From Rostratula benghalensis (Eukaryota > Chordata > Aves > Charadriiformes > Rostratulidae): a stretch of DNA of 64,000 bases. The DNA is taken from assembly GCA_013399305.1 (NCBI GenBank), contig VXAI01000021.1, forward strand, positions 6,600,794 through 6,664,793. The letters run 5' to 3'. Below, one piece after another: positions 14,601 through 29,600 of this stretch. A model generated the notes under the pieces. The model ran no database searches. It was given only the letters and a program-made list of their open reading frames with translations, and had not been told where the DNA came from. The position numbers were made by a program, and so were the translations under genes. The stretch's first letter is position 1; every line of letters begins with the position of its first letter.

Positions 14601-17600
14601 CTGGTAAGAAGGACTGAAAACTACTGCTGATAAAAGAACAACAGGGATGGTGGGAGTTAAAGTTTATTCAAGCCCATAACCTGATCCTGAGACCGCATGT
14701 ATTCCTTAAGTAATCCTCGCTGTTTCCTTTCCTATACTGCCTTCCCTTATCTGCAGTTAAGGGGTGTTTCAGGTCACAAATCTCAGGATGCAGGCTTCAG
14801 ATAATTTCAGTATCTCACCTACCTGGACACATCAGTTTCACTGATAAAGGTCTTGCCCAGGAGAGCACAAATTGAGTGCTCAAATTGGCGTTTTGAATGC
14901 ACTTACACCACAGGTTTATTCTGAGAATTGAACAGTAAATTAATAGCATTTATTCCTGAAATCTATTACACTTAGGGTAACATCCTCTAAACATTTCCAG
15001 CAATGGTGGCCCACTCTGGCAGAAACACTCTCTTGTTTAGAGCGGTAGGCAGCTTTGGTAAGTAGCTCAAATGGCAGAAAATTAACTTCTGAGGCTCAAC
15101 TTACAACAGGTACAAGCAAACATAGACACACATAGTTCCAACGTGTGCACTTCGTGTACACTGTAGATCAGAAGAAGCATTGTTGGTGTTTTCTTACCGT
15201 AATGGCCGCTTTAAAGTTTTCCAGTTCCTTCTCAGCATTCTCTTCAGTGAGATTTCTCTCTCTCTCTGCTTGGTTAATTCTAGATTCCAAGGTATAACTA
15301 TCATTTCTAAAGGCCAAGGAAAGTTGTACAAATACATTCTGTTTGGATTTAAAAAAGGCATTTATAAATAAAAGTGTGACAGTAATGTAAACTTCCAATA
15401 GCAAACTATGAATAATTTATGTGTTTAACAAACTTTGGTGCTTAGATAATTATTGAAACAGAAAATTGAAAATATTTTTAAAATTCGATTGTCTCAAAAA
15501 TCACTCCTCTTTACTTCCTCTAAAATATGAATAAAAGTGTTGCTGCCTCTTTTCCTGAATGTTTTTCTGGGAGATCAGTAGAGCAGAGACACAATGAAGG
15601 AAGTTGCCTACCAGAAGTATCAGAATCACAATGGGTATGTTTTCTAGCTGGACTTCCTCCAAGGGTCCCCAAGGTTTTTAAACAGATAGTCGGTGCAGAG
15701 GAAATCCAGAGATGAGCTCAGCATTAGCATTGTTTTACCTAGGGGATAAACACCTACCACTGAAGCCAGTCAAAGCTCAAGTGCTAACATTTTTATCCTC
15801 TTGCACCTTGCTTTTAAAGATTGTTTCTTTCTTTACCAGATGTATTATTTCTTAGTATTAATACCTCGCAAAGCACAAGCACGAACAGTTCCATTAGATT
15901 GGAGCTATGTAAATAAAAATCTTTTTCTTCACTGGTATGTGAAAAAAAACAGAAGAAACAAAGCCAGCAAGCTAAAGACCAACCTAAAAAAGACATAGTG
16001 GCTTGAACTGAAAAAGTAAAAATTATGTAAACTAACTGCAAGATATAATCAAAAACTGTCCCAAAGCTCCCATTGGCCAATACAAATATGCAATTTAACT
16101 AATTTAGTTTCAAGTGTCATTTAATCTCAATTTTTTCATGGCTTTATATTACAATTATTTCTGAAACAAATCCATATTTTACTATGAAGACAGTGCAAAC
16201 AAGTGTTTTGCTTATTTCTACTGTAAACCTCTTTACAGTATAAATTGCCAGGGACAATTGCCCATATTTCATAAAATTGTTATTTTGGTTGAGCTCAATA
16301 TGTGGTTTTTCTTGAGAAATGTTTTTGGACACTCCTCCCACATCTTTGCCAGGTTCTAATAACCACCCTTAGACTTACAGTAACCACTAGAAATTGACTC
16401 ATATGTTAAAAAAAAAATAGTTTAAGAACATACCTCAACTTCTTTTTCAGTAAGTGGAGGGGAGCTAGAAATAAAAGCAAAAAATTCACATTTTAATTAG
16501 TTTTGCCTCTAAGAACAAAGCTGTTGTAATAGTTTAATCAAAAAGAACAACAAAAGACTTCCCTTAAATATTTTATTGTTTCTTTTGGTGAAACTAGTAC
16601 TTCATTAATTCGATTGTACTCATTATGACTAAACCATAGGTGGTTTTTTTTAAAGCAACAGCATAGTATTACCTGAGTGTTGGCATAAACATACCAAAAT
16701 TTTTGGCTATCTGGACTACATTATGATAAACTCTGAGTACAAGAGCAAGACAGAAGGTACCCTTTTGGAGTAGCAAGAGACTATATGCTCTTCTTTGGAT
16801 TACTATCTTTACTCCATTTCCTTCTGTTAAGAGTTTGAAACCTCATGATGATGATGATCACAGATAATCACAGATGGCCAGAATTCAAACCCCATCTCCC
16901 TGTATACTCAAATATCCTGTTTTTCCTGCTAACTTAGAATTTATTGTTAGAATTTAGCTAACAATGATTCTGACCTCGATTCTGGCACTGACAAAATACG
17001 TGCTTGGGTTTTATGAGTTTTCCATCACAAGAATGGTTACTGACTAAATAAAAACTAGAAAAAGTTACCAAAATGAAGTTTTGTAGAATACTATAAAAGA
17101 AATGAGATAGACAATATTATATTGCAAGTTCTCACTTAAAGGCAGTCATCCTATGTGTTTGAATTACAGGTTCTTATTCCCTGTAATTGTTTCAAAACAT
17201 CAGAGACCTATTCTGTTTTATGTAAGTGAATGCAGACAAGAAACATCTGAAAGAAATGCAGGCGTATGTATAATTTCTAGTGGATGCCATTGGTAGGAGT
17301 TGTGGTTGACAAGATGCTTTCAGAAAATGCAAACAGGATTATAATATTCATTGCACCATTAACCCCAAACATAGAAACCAATGCATCTGGCACCTATGAG
17401 CAGCAGATTTTTCTTGCTGAGTAGAATAATATTGTATGACTACAGAAGGGAAGCCTGTGTTGGAAAACCATTTTGTGCCTAAAGTAGTAGTATTCATGTT
17501 ACTTCTTGTTATTTGAGGAGGAAGCCTCCTAGAGGGAGGAGTCCTGCTTGAAGGAAGTTCAAGCATCCGTATGTGTTACATAACACAGCACAGAATATAT

Positions 17601-20600
17601 CATTTTTATCAATTAGTGTCTTTCCTTTGGCTGGAAACGTTCTGAGAAATTTATAGTACGAATGAAAAGTTATGTGTGCATTTATTCAATAGATTAAGTC
17701 AACGGATTAAAGAATATTATTTGAAAAACAGAAGATGTTTATATTATCTGGTCCCCAACGCCAGTTCAGCATTTACCTATTTTGTATGTAGCTATGAAAT
17801 TACTTTTCAGTATTTGATTACAATCATGCAAAGGTCTCTTAAAAACCCTTCACCTCATGCATTTACTTATATAAAACCTTGTACACAACTGTTCCTTCAC
17901 TACAAATGTTAAATGCTCATTTCATTTGCACAGAGATTATTTACTGACTCCTTCAAATCACTGAAGGCTTCTGGTATTTATAGTATAAAAACACATGGGC
18001 AAATTTAGGGATAATTTTGGCAAAATATGTTTGGAATTGTTTTAATGCCTAATAAACATTTTTGCTACAGTTTTATTTATCTTGATGAAAAAGCTGATGC
18101 AGAAGAATGGAAGAAGCTTAGCTTTATTCTAATGCAATACAAAATAAAATATGCTCAGTGTCTAAAGCTATCAGTGGTGCAAGGTATGTGAGGCATGTGG
18201 TGATAAATGCTTCTTTTGAGATTTCTCCCTTATATTTCTTGGGCCAGAACAAAATATTTTCTGGAACTATGGACATTTGTATCTTTTTAAACATAAACCT
18301 CTCCCCAAAAAGGAAAATTCCACTTAAATTCTGCCAGAAAATGTTAAGTTTGGATAGCAGTAAACTCAAAGCAGAATTAAAATTAGTATTTCTAAGGGTC
18401 TGGACAAACACTGGCAGGGAGTCTATTATGATTTCACTACAGAAGCGGGCGGACCAGAGGATTCCCTTGCTATAGTTATGTTTCATTGTACAATATTAAC
18501 TCTAGTTTCAGATGGCCTCTTGTACGGTGCCACCCTACACATCTGTATCCTGCAGACACTGTTTCAGGTTGACAAGAGGGAAAGGAGAAACTCCTCAGCA
18601 ATGGGAGGTGTTAAGCAATCTGCTGATAAACGTCTATGTGTACAGCCCATGATCAGGGAATTTATTCACTGTTGAAAAGCATTATCTGGCCTAATTGGTT
18701 TTCTAGGAGAAAGAAATTCCGACATTTTCAACACAAATTTGTATCTGCAGCAGCGATCCTGAAAACCAGGAGTGGACAGACTGGTAGAAAAATGTACTTG
18801 TAGTATGCATGTTAGGTTTCAGACTTTTTATATAGAACTTACAATCTAATTTTAAAAGTTGGCCAGTTACTTGAAGTTAGTGCACCCCCCAAAATTTTTC
18901 AGAAAAATTTGTGTTGCACATTTTAAGATGCAGTGATTTGTATACCAATATGGATCCCCTGTGAGTGGAACTCCATAAGGGGAGTGCACTGGAAACCATT
19001 ACTTGGCCTTCCACCGGATGATGTCTTTTTACTTTTAATGAGCTTTTACCTTCCTGGAAGTGATTTGTGCACTCGTAGTTTTCGCAGCAACACATCAGGA
19101 ATGCTGGGCATGACATCAGAGCTATTCTTTGTCTCTTCCTCTTCAGTGGGGGAGGGGAGAGGTGAAGGGCCTAAAGATATTTTCAGATAAAAAACTTTCA
19201 TGTTATTTGAAAATTCATGCATTAACTATTATTACTCAGCATCTCAGAGCCAAATAAGAACTTTTAGTCTAACTGTGTCCTTTTTAATGTCAATGAGGAT
19301 TTCACCCCAGTTCTACTGTGAGCAAAAGTGAACAACGAGAAAAGGTCCATCGCTTCATGCAGAATGTTACTTTCTTTACAGCACATGGTGAAAACATCCC
19401 TCATGCCTCCTTTACAGTGAAAGTAAAGATCCTGTCTCCCTTTTGAGCAATGGCAATAAAAGTAGTAAGTACAATTGTAATGTTTTATGCAGAAAGACTG
19501 AAGTAATATGCACTAACACAGTGAAAAATAATTGTTCCATTAGTATTTTTTGTAGAATTCAAACTGAATCCAAATTCATTACTGGAACATCTAAGCTAAT
19601 ATTTTGCATTTGTGCTTTACGAGTACAGTCATACCATTTCTGGAATATTTTAGCTTAGATTTTGTAATAGAGAACTCTTATTTTCTAAGGCTTTAAATGC
19701 CACCTGACAAGATGAAGCCTAATATAATGTACTGTACTACAGCTTTTGTGCACCATTTATATTGAAGAATCTACAACATGTACTTATATGTGCTGCATGT
19801 TCATTGAAACAAAACATAAAGGTTATAATTGCATACTCTACTTCTTTCACTTTCATAAGGACCACGATATGGCTCAAACTTTTTCTTAAAAAATTCATGT
19901 TTCTTAACTTTTTTATTTTCATTTTATTTAATTTCATATATAACAGTTCAAGTATTTCCTTCTATCTTAACAGAATTTTATGAAGGACTCTCCTATAGGA
20001 AAGTGGGGTTCCCCAGTCTGAATCTCAGACTTAGGAAGAATACAGCTCTCCTTTTCATCTAGTGTAACAGAAAGATTCTTAGAGTTGCAAAAAAAAAAAA
20101 TAGAGTGAAATAGCTCAAATTTTGTAAACACGGAGAACACTAACATGAAAGAAAAGAATGGGAGATTTTATCTAGCTACATTTTAGTTCTGTGCATTTCC
20201 TTGATATTTAAAAATCCAGTATTTACTTAAGAACAGTCATTTGTGTCCCCATAAAAAGCCAACCGGACATCACAATGTCTCCAGATCTAATATATCCCAC
20301 TTATCTAAACTTCTGTAGATGCGAAGTTTTGTTTACTAAGATAATCACAATAACTTGGCGTTGATAGGAAAACATGATGGAGCCAGTGTATTTGATTCAT
20401 AACAGTAATAATTAAGTAGCTGGCCATTTCCTATTGTTTAAGCAAAATTACTACTCCCATTAAAAAGCACAGGGTGGCTTTTATGACAATGTAAGGAAGT
20501 CTCCCTAACAAATGAACTAAGGATTTGACTCTTCACTTGTTTTCCCCACTGAGGACAAGGAGCTGACCCTATATATTTTAGCTGTAATTTAGATAAGTCA

Positions 20601-23600
20601 GTAGACTTCACAAACCTTGTGATGTTCGTAAGATCTTGATTGAAAAGCTGCTTTTCATAAGCAGCTTTTCATAATGTTTTTCTGAAAAGTTTCCAATCTG
20701 CCAAAATTATTTAACAGGTTGGTAAAATGGCAACTGTTTTACACTTTCAAACAGAGCCTGCTAAATTATTTCTGGGAAATGATATATTAGCAGAGTGACA
20801 GAAGTAACATCACCATGTCTAAGAATCCAAAGATATAGTCACTAAGTACAGAAAGAGGAAAAGACTCTTTTAATCTTGTTTCATTCAGACTGAAGATGAG
20901 TCTATGTCCAAAGATAACATGAAAATACCTCAGACATTGCTTTGTGCAACAGAAACTTTAAGGCCTTATGAAACAATTCCAAAGCAAATCTATGAATTAG
21001 CTAAATGAACAGCTTTAGGAAAAGCTCCTTTCACATTAACCATCTCCATTTCAGTAAATGATGTGGCTTTAACACTCTGAATAAGTTCTGACTTAACTAC
21101 TTACAAATAAATACACAGTTTTGTTTTAAATGTTTTCAATTGATTGTTCAGCACTACTGTTATTTAATTCTTTGAGCTCTTGAATTGTACTCAGGATTGT
21201 ACCTTTGCTCTTTATTTTACATTCCCAATCTTTTTAAATACAGCCTACAGGTATCAAATCTCATTTGCTTGTGTTAGGCTGCTTGGTGCCAGATTTCCAT
21301 TTCTTCATTTATGTAGAGTGCTAAGCCTTTTTCTTATGAAAAATCATACAAATTGAGCTTTAAAAAAACCCATTAATTGTAAGGCACATTTTTCCAATCC
21401 TTCAATCACATTTATGCCTCTTCTCTGGCCTTACTTATACCTATTCACATTTGACATAGAGCTCTGGACCAGAAGTGAACATGCCATTCAAATATTTGCC
21501 ACACATATACCAAAATAAAAAAGTGGGCATAAAGCATTCCATCTCTTATTCATACTTTCAAGGATCAAAGTCACTCTTAGGGCCACAATGTCTTGAAGAG
21601 GTCACATCCATTCAATCCATCACTGCTGAAATGTCCTCTCAGAAAGTCACTGAAACCTGAGACAGTCCTCCATCTACTAGTGGACTTTGTTCCCAGTATC
21701 TATCTTTTCATCTGGTAGTAATAATACCTACAGTATCTTTTTGGTTCAGATCATCAAGAAAGTCAGGTACTTCCATTATTATCCTCATTATCATCATTTA
21801 CTAACTTCATCCATGACTGCTTCATTACCACTACTACTGTAAATGAAGAAAATTACTTTTCCCCCCCTCCATATTAGTCAATTATAAAAATTGGTGTATA
21901 AAAAACAAACACTCCTTCCAACTTTCACGATACTGCACCTTTTTCCTGTTCAGCTGCTTCACTAAGTTCAGGAAGTTTAAGTCCAACTAAATTTTGATTT
22001 CTCATCAAAATATGCTCCTGTTAAGAAAAACAGTAACATTTCTATGTAAATTAGGTAGAAATTTCAACTTGAATATCCTTGCCATGTGAACACTAAATAT
22101 AACATTTTAATTAATAATCATAATGGAAATATTTATATTAAGTTATAGTCAGATGCTACATTGCATGGAAACATGTACATTCACACACACACTCTTGATT
22201 ATTATGTATTTTACATTTCATACATGCCTTGTTTAGAAAAATTCCAGGTCATGCAAACAGAGATTTGTAACAAGTGTCCCTTAAGTAAAGAAACTGAGTT
22301 GCAGTAAATGAAGGTTTTAGTAAATGAAAGCCAAAAAAGCAATTTTGGATATAGCCATAGTATTAATTAAGTATCTCAGAAAGAAGAGAAATTTCAGAAA
22401 ATCAGATATATGAGACTTTGCCACTTTGACTTATTCATTAGGATTTTTTCACACCAAAGCTTAGTATGCTACAGCTGCAAGTTAAAACTTTATTACTGTA
22501 CTCTGCCTCTATTCATTACAGGTAGGGAAGAATGTACTCTCAAGAATTAAATCTTGGTATCTTATTTCTCCTTCCATTGTCCCATTATTTTCTACTTTCA
22601 TATTCTCTAATATATTTAAAATTCATAAAAACCTGCTTTTATTTATAAGTAGACAATTTCCAATGGAGACAGAATTCAAATCTCACCTAACTGGACCTGC
22701 TTTTATGTATAAGTAGACAATTCCCAATGGAGACAGAATTCAAATCTCAGCTAACTGGAATGATATATCATGTTGTATTAATTTTCTGATTCTAACCACT
22801 ATTGCTGTTTAACTGTTTCTAGGATTTTCAAAATTATATCACTCAATTGTCTCTATAATGAAAACTTCCAGTACATATATGCTAAGAATATCTATGTTAT
22901 GTAAAGAGGAGAAGATGAGCACTAAGATGCCATTCCTAAGCAATACAATGGGAATGAGTGCAGAATTTGAGGTCCTCACCTGTCAGCCCTGTGTTCACCT
23001 TAAAACATTAACAGTCAAAGAAAATATTATTATGAGGCTGTTAAAGACAGTAACTACTACTATATCTTTTTTTCCTTTAAAGGTAATTTTTGCTATAGTA
23101 GTTGCTTTATTATGGTGGTTTATCATTTAATGACATTTCTGTTTCAATACACTAGTCAATTCTTGGGTCTTAATTTTTGCCAATCATTTAGACAATTATT
23201 TAACAATGGGTTAGTTTGTAGATTTCATAGTCCAAGTCTGTCCTTCAAGAAGCTGACATATTTGCACCATGTTAGAATTCGGAACTGTAAGCCCGGCCAA
23301 CCTCTACCTGCCCTTGCTCTCAGAGACACCCAGTTTTAAAACTCTGGACACTTTCAGACATTTTCTAAGAATGTTCAATAAGGAAAAAGCCAGAACAAAA
23401 CAATTTCCTGTCTCCTGAGATCTTGCAAATGTAATGTAATTTCAAAGGCTAGTGTTCTTGGATGACAGGACTACTGACCTTAGAGGGGAGAATACCAACA
23501 ATACAGGCTCAAAACCACTCAGCCAAACATAGCAAAAGTGATTTTTAAATCCAAAGAAAGTTCAAAAATAGTATATGACACGCAGAGGCTTGTAAGCCCT

Positions 23601-26600
23601 TAAACAAGGGTACAGCAACCGTCTCCAAACTTCAGTTAAAGATTTCTGTTTGTACGCAGGTCTCAGCCCACCCATACAGAAATCAGTCAACTACTCGATA
23701 TATTGTGAGAGCCTGTGGATCTGAGCAGAAACAGCATAGCACAGGGAAGGAAAGGAAGTAAAAGAGCATAAGTGACTCTTTTAAAGAGAATGCTGTTACG
23801 TCCTGAGGAAGGAAAGATTCTTCAGATCTAAAATTCTCTTTGGAAATCAAAATCGATCATTTTACTCTCAAGTATTTCTTACAAATGATGTGATTGTAAA
23901 TCAACTGCTTCCTATTTATAGATCATGTAAGCGATGCACAAAATGACATATATTGTGTTTTAGATGCACCTTTCTGTCGCAATGAAAGCAACTAGTACTT
24001 TCTTGACACCAGTATTACAATTTTTCTGGGGTCAAAACCTGAATGTGCAAGAGGATATGCACAAGCATATGTGCATACTGAAGAAGACCATAGTGCAGTT
24101 GATTCATATTTAAAGAGAACTAAGAATAATTCCATAGAATTTAGTTACAGGATACAATTTACTAAAGTTGCAAATGAAAAACACAATACTGTATTGATTT
24201 TCCTGAAACTGTTTCCCATTATATTACTCTGTTTCTTGCAATGATAAAAATAATGCTAAGCAGGTTGAAAGTCTAGTAAGATATGAAAATAACTTTAAAA
24301 CAGAATACACCTGATGACTAGGACTCACCTCTCTGAGCTTTGTCAGTTTCTGCATTCGAACTGGTTGAACTTGGATTTGAAGGTCTTTGAATGCTTTTAA
24401 TTGATTGCTGGATTTATTACCAACAAGAAAGCTTTTATCTTCCTCAGATGGTAATTTTAAAGGTGGCTTATCTTTCTGTCCAGGCTCCAAGCTGTCCCAT
24501 GATACAGCCCGTAGTAGAGGAGGACGCAGTCCACACAGTTTAAATTCTGGTTTACATGAAACTTTATGGTCCCTTATTTCTGGAACAGGAATTCTTAACT
24601 TTGAGTCTATATTTCCTATTCCTGGTCCTGGTAGATGGGTTCTTAAAGGAACATCATTTTCTTTTGCTTTCTTGAGGAATGATTTTCCAAGTTCATTTTC
24701 ACAAACGTTCATGCAAGTGTTAAGAGACATTCTGCCACCTTCACCCCCTGAAGTGGAGCATTTAGGTGAAGTATCCATATGTTTACATGGATCAAAGTTT
24801 TCTTTTTGTTCTGTGAGCTTCTCTTTGGAGTTTTCAAAACCAGCAGAACGAGGAACCAACCTTCCCTGAGATATCTTTCTTTGATCATTCTGCCTTCGAT
24901 CAATTAATCCTTTTGCAGCATTCTGAACGTAGAGGGACACACATAAAACAGAGAAAAAAAAAAGCAGATTTGCAGATTTCTCTTTTCCCCTGCACAAAGA
25001 CAGATTTTCACTGTAAAAAGCCATTTCCTTTTGTCACATGTGCTTTTAAGCATGTGCTGTTGACAAGAGAAATAATTTTTAAAAGACACTTGAAAGAACA
25101 CTGAATTGGGAATCTTCTCTGAAGTTGTGAGATAACCTCCTCCCATTCCAAAGTCCATTACATCAATCCTTATATGCCCAATTTTCTCATTATCTTAATG
25201 TAAGATTTGTCTGAGTACATGCCTTTAACCCTGTATCTTATAGCACTGTTACTTTCCATTGGTCGTTTCCCCTCACCTCTCAAGGGCAAAAAGCATGGGC
25301 TATACACAAAGTTAAAGCACATTTTGCAATTTCTCTCTTCTTACTTTGTGTGCAGTATTCACAGATTACAATTTGTCTGACATCTCAGCCATATAAGGAA
25401 GCATTTATGTAAACTGCTCCACTAATAGCTGTGTGGAACAGCAACACCCCACCAGTGGTGTGGAACACGAGGCACAGTACCCTCTTTCACTGAACTAAAG
25501 GGGTCTGGAAGAGGATGTCTGTCTAAAAGAACAGCATACACCAAAGAGGATATACTAGATATTTTTACTTTACTTACAAAGTCATTCAGGATATTGATTT
25601 TAATTAAGCTAGAGCAGGGTGCACAATAGGATGCAAAGGCTAGCTGTAGTCATTGTCCTCCACTACATTTGCAGGTGCTTCACCATTTCTTAGAGCAGTA
25701 TCATTTTTTCTTTTCACTCAATGAACAGTCTTTTAACCTTTTAAATCACCTAAGTTATGTGTGTGCCAAGATAAACAGGCAGATTTTGTTCAAGACTTAA
25801 TATCAGCCACTTACCTCTGCAGTTTGCCTGTCATCCTCTTTCACAGTTCTGTTATTCTAGCAAAAATGGAAGGAAAAAAATGCCTTACCTTTCACATCTA
25901 TGCAGCAAATGTTAGATATAGATATTAATGAATGAACTTGGAATCTCTTAATTTTTACATTGCTTGTCACATTTATTTATGAAGTACTTTTAGGGATTAG
26001 TGTTTTCCACAGTCTAGGATTATATTTGATCTTTTTCCATTTTCTGCACTTAACAAATCTGTATGATCCTTCAATGCTTGTCACCTCATGGACTTCTGTC
26101 TTCAGAGTTAACACTTCTTAGCCCCTCACTCTCCAGAAAAAACATACCAATAATCCAATCTTGGCATAACAAAAGTTATTCAAAACTTTCAATTTTCCTC
26201 AGAGAATAATAGAACAACGTAATGTAATACAGTACTGAAATAACCAGGTTACTGTGCAGACTATTCAACTCTTTCTTACCTGCCCTGGAGATACCGTCTC
26301 AACAGTAGCAGTTGTGCATACATCAGATCCTAGAAAGACACACACATAACTAGGTCTTATCCTGGCATTTTGCTCAAAAATTTTATTACTACATCATAAG
26401 CAAACAAGGACATGCATAGGTCCATGTAATATATTAAGGACAAAATTTAAATGTGAAAATACTATTTCAAAGGAGAACCCCCCCGCCTCCTAAATTATAG
26501 TAAGGGAAAGATCATTAAAGCTTCTCAAAACTCCACTATTGAAAAGAATAAAAAAATAGACCATGTAACCAAGCAGAATCACAGGAATAAAAAAATATTA

Positions 26601-29600
26601 ACACAAAATATATATGTAAAAATATATATTGTGGCCATTCGTGAGTTTTGTTATATTGAGGAGGAGATGCTTGAATCTGCATATTTTGACTCCTCCTCAA
26701 GAAGATATTAAAAAATACATTTCTGGTTAGCTTTTGTAAGTTGAAGGTTGAGTCTGCATAGGTCATTTTACCTGGAAGAGTGAGAGAGTTGCTCCGAGAT
26801 GCCACTGGTGAAACTTTAGGACTAAGTGTAGGGGAAACTGCTTCATTAAAACAAAGACAAAAACAAACAAGGAAGGTAATTTTACTTTTTAGGCTTGTAG
26901 CTTCTGCATTTTTAAAATTCAGATAAGATTAAAACATGAATCAGAGTCATTGGTGATGTGTTTGTCCAGAACCTGACAAGTCATTTTAATTGCCAAGCCG
27001 TATGTGGCAATAAGGAACTTAGAGCAGGTTTTATGTTGTAAACCTGCTGCCAACTAACACAGTGCTGTTGATACACAGAATCCTTATTCTCCTCTGTTTT
27101 TCCATACCGTTAACAGGAGAAGACACAAGGAACTTAGGGGAAAAAAAGAGAAAAATTTAATTTTAAAAAGTATTGTTGTTATTTCTCCTCTAGAAAGTGT
27201 CAAACCAATTTTACAATAGACCTTTGTTTTGAATTGGCATTTCAAAGCTAAATGAATGTCATACTTCGTGACAAAAAAAAGTATTGTGTTCTAGTTTTCA
27301 AATGCTTCATATGAGGAAAAAACTCATTTCAATTGACATTGTAGAACAAAATATCTTTTTCTGCTGCTTTTAAAGGAGGATCTGGTCCATTTAGCTTAGT
27401 TTATGACTATGTTCAGAATAAAAGTCTGTGTAATAAAAGCCTGGGGGGGATTGTTTTTCCAACAATGAATCTTGCCATTAAAATATCATTTTATGTACAA
27501 TAGGAACTTTGGGAATAAAATCTTCACAAACAGAAATTTGTGACAACTTTTTATATTCCAGGAGAAATATTTTGTGCTTTCCTGTTACAGTGTTTGCAGT
27601 GTGTCATTCAGGCACTTAAAAGCTTTATACCATCTTCCACAGTTAATCTGAATATGGAGATTGTTTCTGGTTTATATGGAATTGCTAGGGGGGAGGCAGA
27701 AGTATTCTGACCTTCAGGTTAACAAAGTGTATGTATACAGTAGCAATGTATGCATTACAGTAGATGCTTGTACATGCCTTTGCAGATCTTTGAAGTAGAA
27801 TACAAGATCTTGTTTTCAGAATCTGCACCTACCTGTTGGTGACTCTGGAAGGTTGCTTCTTGACTTTCTGCCTCTGCGCATTAGAAACCTCTCACTTACT
27901 TTCTTTGCTTCTTCTAGTAATTCAAGGTTCTTCTTTTTGTCTTCCTCTGATATTTTGACATCTGGTAGCTGATCGTTTACCAGATCAATCACGTGACCAC
28001 TGTTATCTGGGTAGAAAGCATCAGAATTAGAGCTGTACCTCATATTTGCAGATAGTTTGTGACATTGCAGAGTAACAAGTAGAAAACATACCTATAAACT
28101 TAGCTTTGAGCTTGCATTTAATAAATGTTAATGTCTGCTCGTTTCTAATGTTGCTCTAGTCTCAAGTTTAGAGCGAGTCCTCAAAACCACAGATAATCGA
28201 TAAAGCTTGATTAGAAAATGCCTAATTTGAAAAAGCAACATTTTGGAATCCTAGAGTAATTCAGGTTGGAAAGGACTATTGGAAGTCATCTAGTCCAACA
28301 TTCAAAGCAGGATGAGTGGTGAAATCAGACCAGGTTGCTAGTCTTTTAAGACAATCTGGTCGTGAAAACCTTCTAAGGATGGAGAATGCAAAACCACTCT
28401 GGGCAGATTGTTCCAATGCTTGACTGTAGAGTGAGTAAAAATTCCTTTATACTCACTTTGCTTATTTCAAATTACGGCAATTGCCTCTTGTCCTGGCCAT
28501 GGCCTGGCTCTGTTTTCTTAATAATTTCTCACTCGTATTAAAATGCTGTATTAGGTTTCCCCGAAAGCCATCTCTTCTCCAGGCTAAATTAGGCCAGCTC
28601 CTTCAGCCTTTCTTCACAGAGAAAATGTTTCAGCCCTCTGCGGTCCACAATTGGATTCCCTCCCATTTATCAACACCCTTCTTTTCTTGGAGGTCACAAA
28701 TTGGATGCAGCTTTCTAGATGTAGTCCAATGAATGCTAAATAAAGGGGAAGAAACATTTTCCTTGATCTACAGACAGGGCGTCTAATAGGACTCTTCACG
28801 ACATTGTTAGCCTTTTTTGCTGCAAGGACACACTGCTGGTTCACATTCAACCTGCTGTTTACCAAGGCCCTCAGGCCTTTTTCAGCAGAGCAGCTTTCCA
28901 GCCAGTCAACCCTCACCCTGTAGCTACTGCAAGGGATTATTCGTTTCCATTTGTAGGATTTGCTGAATATCATGAGGTTCCTGTTGGCTCATTCCTTCAG
29001 CCTGTCTAGGTCTCTGAATTGCAGCACTGCCCCAAGCATATATTAATTAATCCCCCAATTTGATTTCATCTGCTACTTTGATGAGAGTGCGCTCCGTTCT
29101 CTTCCAGGTTAATGATAAAGATGAAAAACACAATTCATTTTCTTCAGTGGGTTTCAAGACACAGTCAAAGGCCAGCCACAGCAGCTGCAACAGAAGGCAG
29201 GCTTGAAGCAAAGATCTGTCTTCAGCAAAATGACATCTGGAAAGGTTTGTTTCTTTCAAAGAACCCTCTCCCTTTGCTAATGTCTAGGGAGCATATGAGT
29301 AATCAACCAGTTGGTACCCTCCGAGCCAAACCATCCAAACAATATATTACCTGTTCAGTTGTCCACCCATCCAGATAATAAAATCCTAATTTGGATATCA
29401 GATTTGGGATATAGGGGAGCGCGGAGGGATGGGGGTGGTGGGTGGGTGGGAAGGGTGGAGAGCAGCTCTTGCTGCTGCACCACTGGATATGAAAGGAAGG
29501 GTGGAGAGCAGCTCTTGCTGCTGCACCACTGGATATGAAAGGATAATCGGTCTTTTGTATAAGTCTGATTTCTGTAAGTATAGCTCCATAACTTTATTTA

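Noticed and set aside
27108..27132. A 25-bp candidate IRAG1 exon reading FLVSSPVNG with plausible AG and GT borders.
   Set aside because: The upstream exon (27833-28006) ends in phase 1 and joins exon 26772-26840 in frame directly. Inserting 25 bp would bring a stop.
28481..29259. Several ORFs of 70-119 codons on both strands.
   Set aside because: They fall mostly within the CR1 copy at 28245-29110, and no intact domain is seen.
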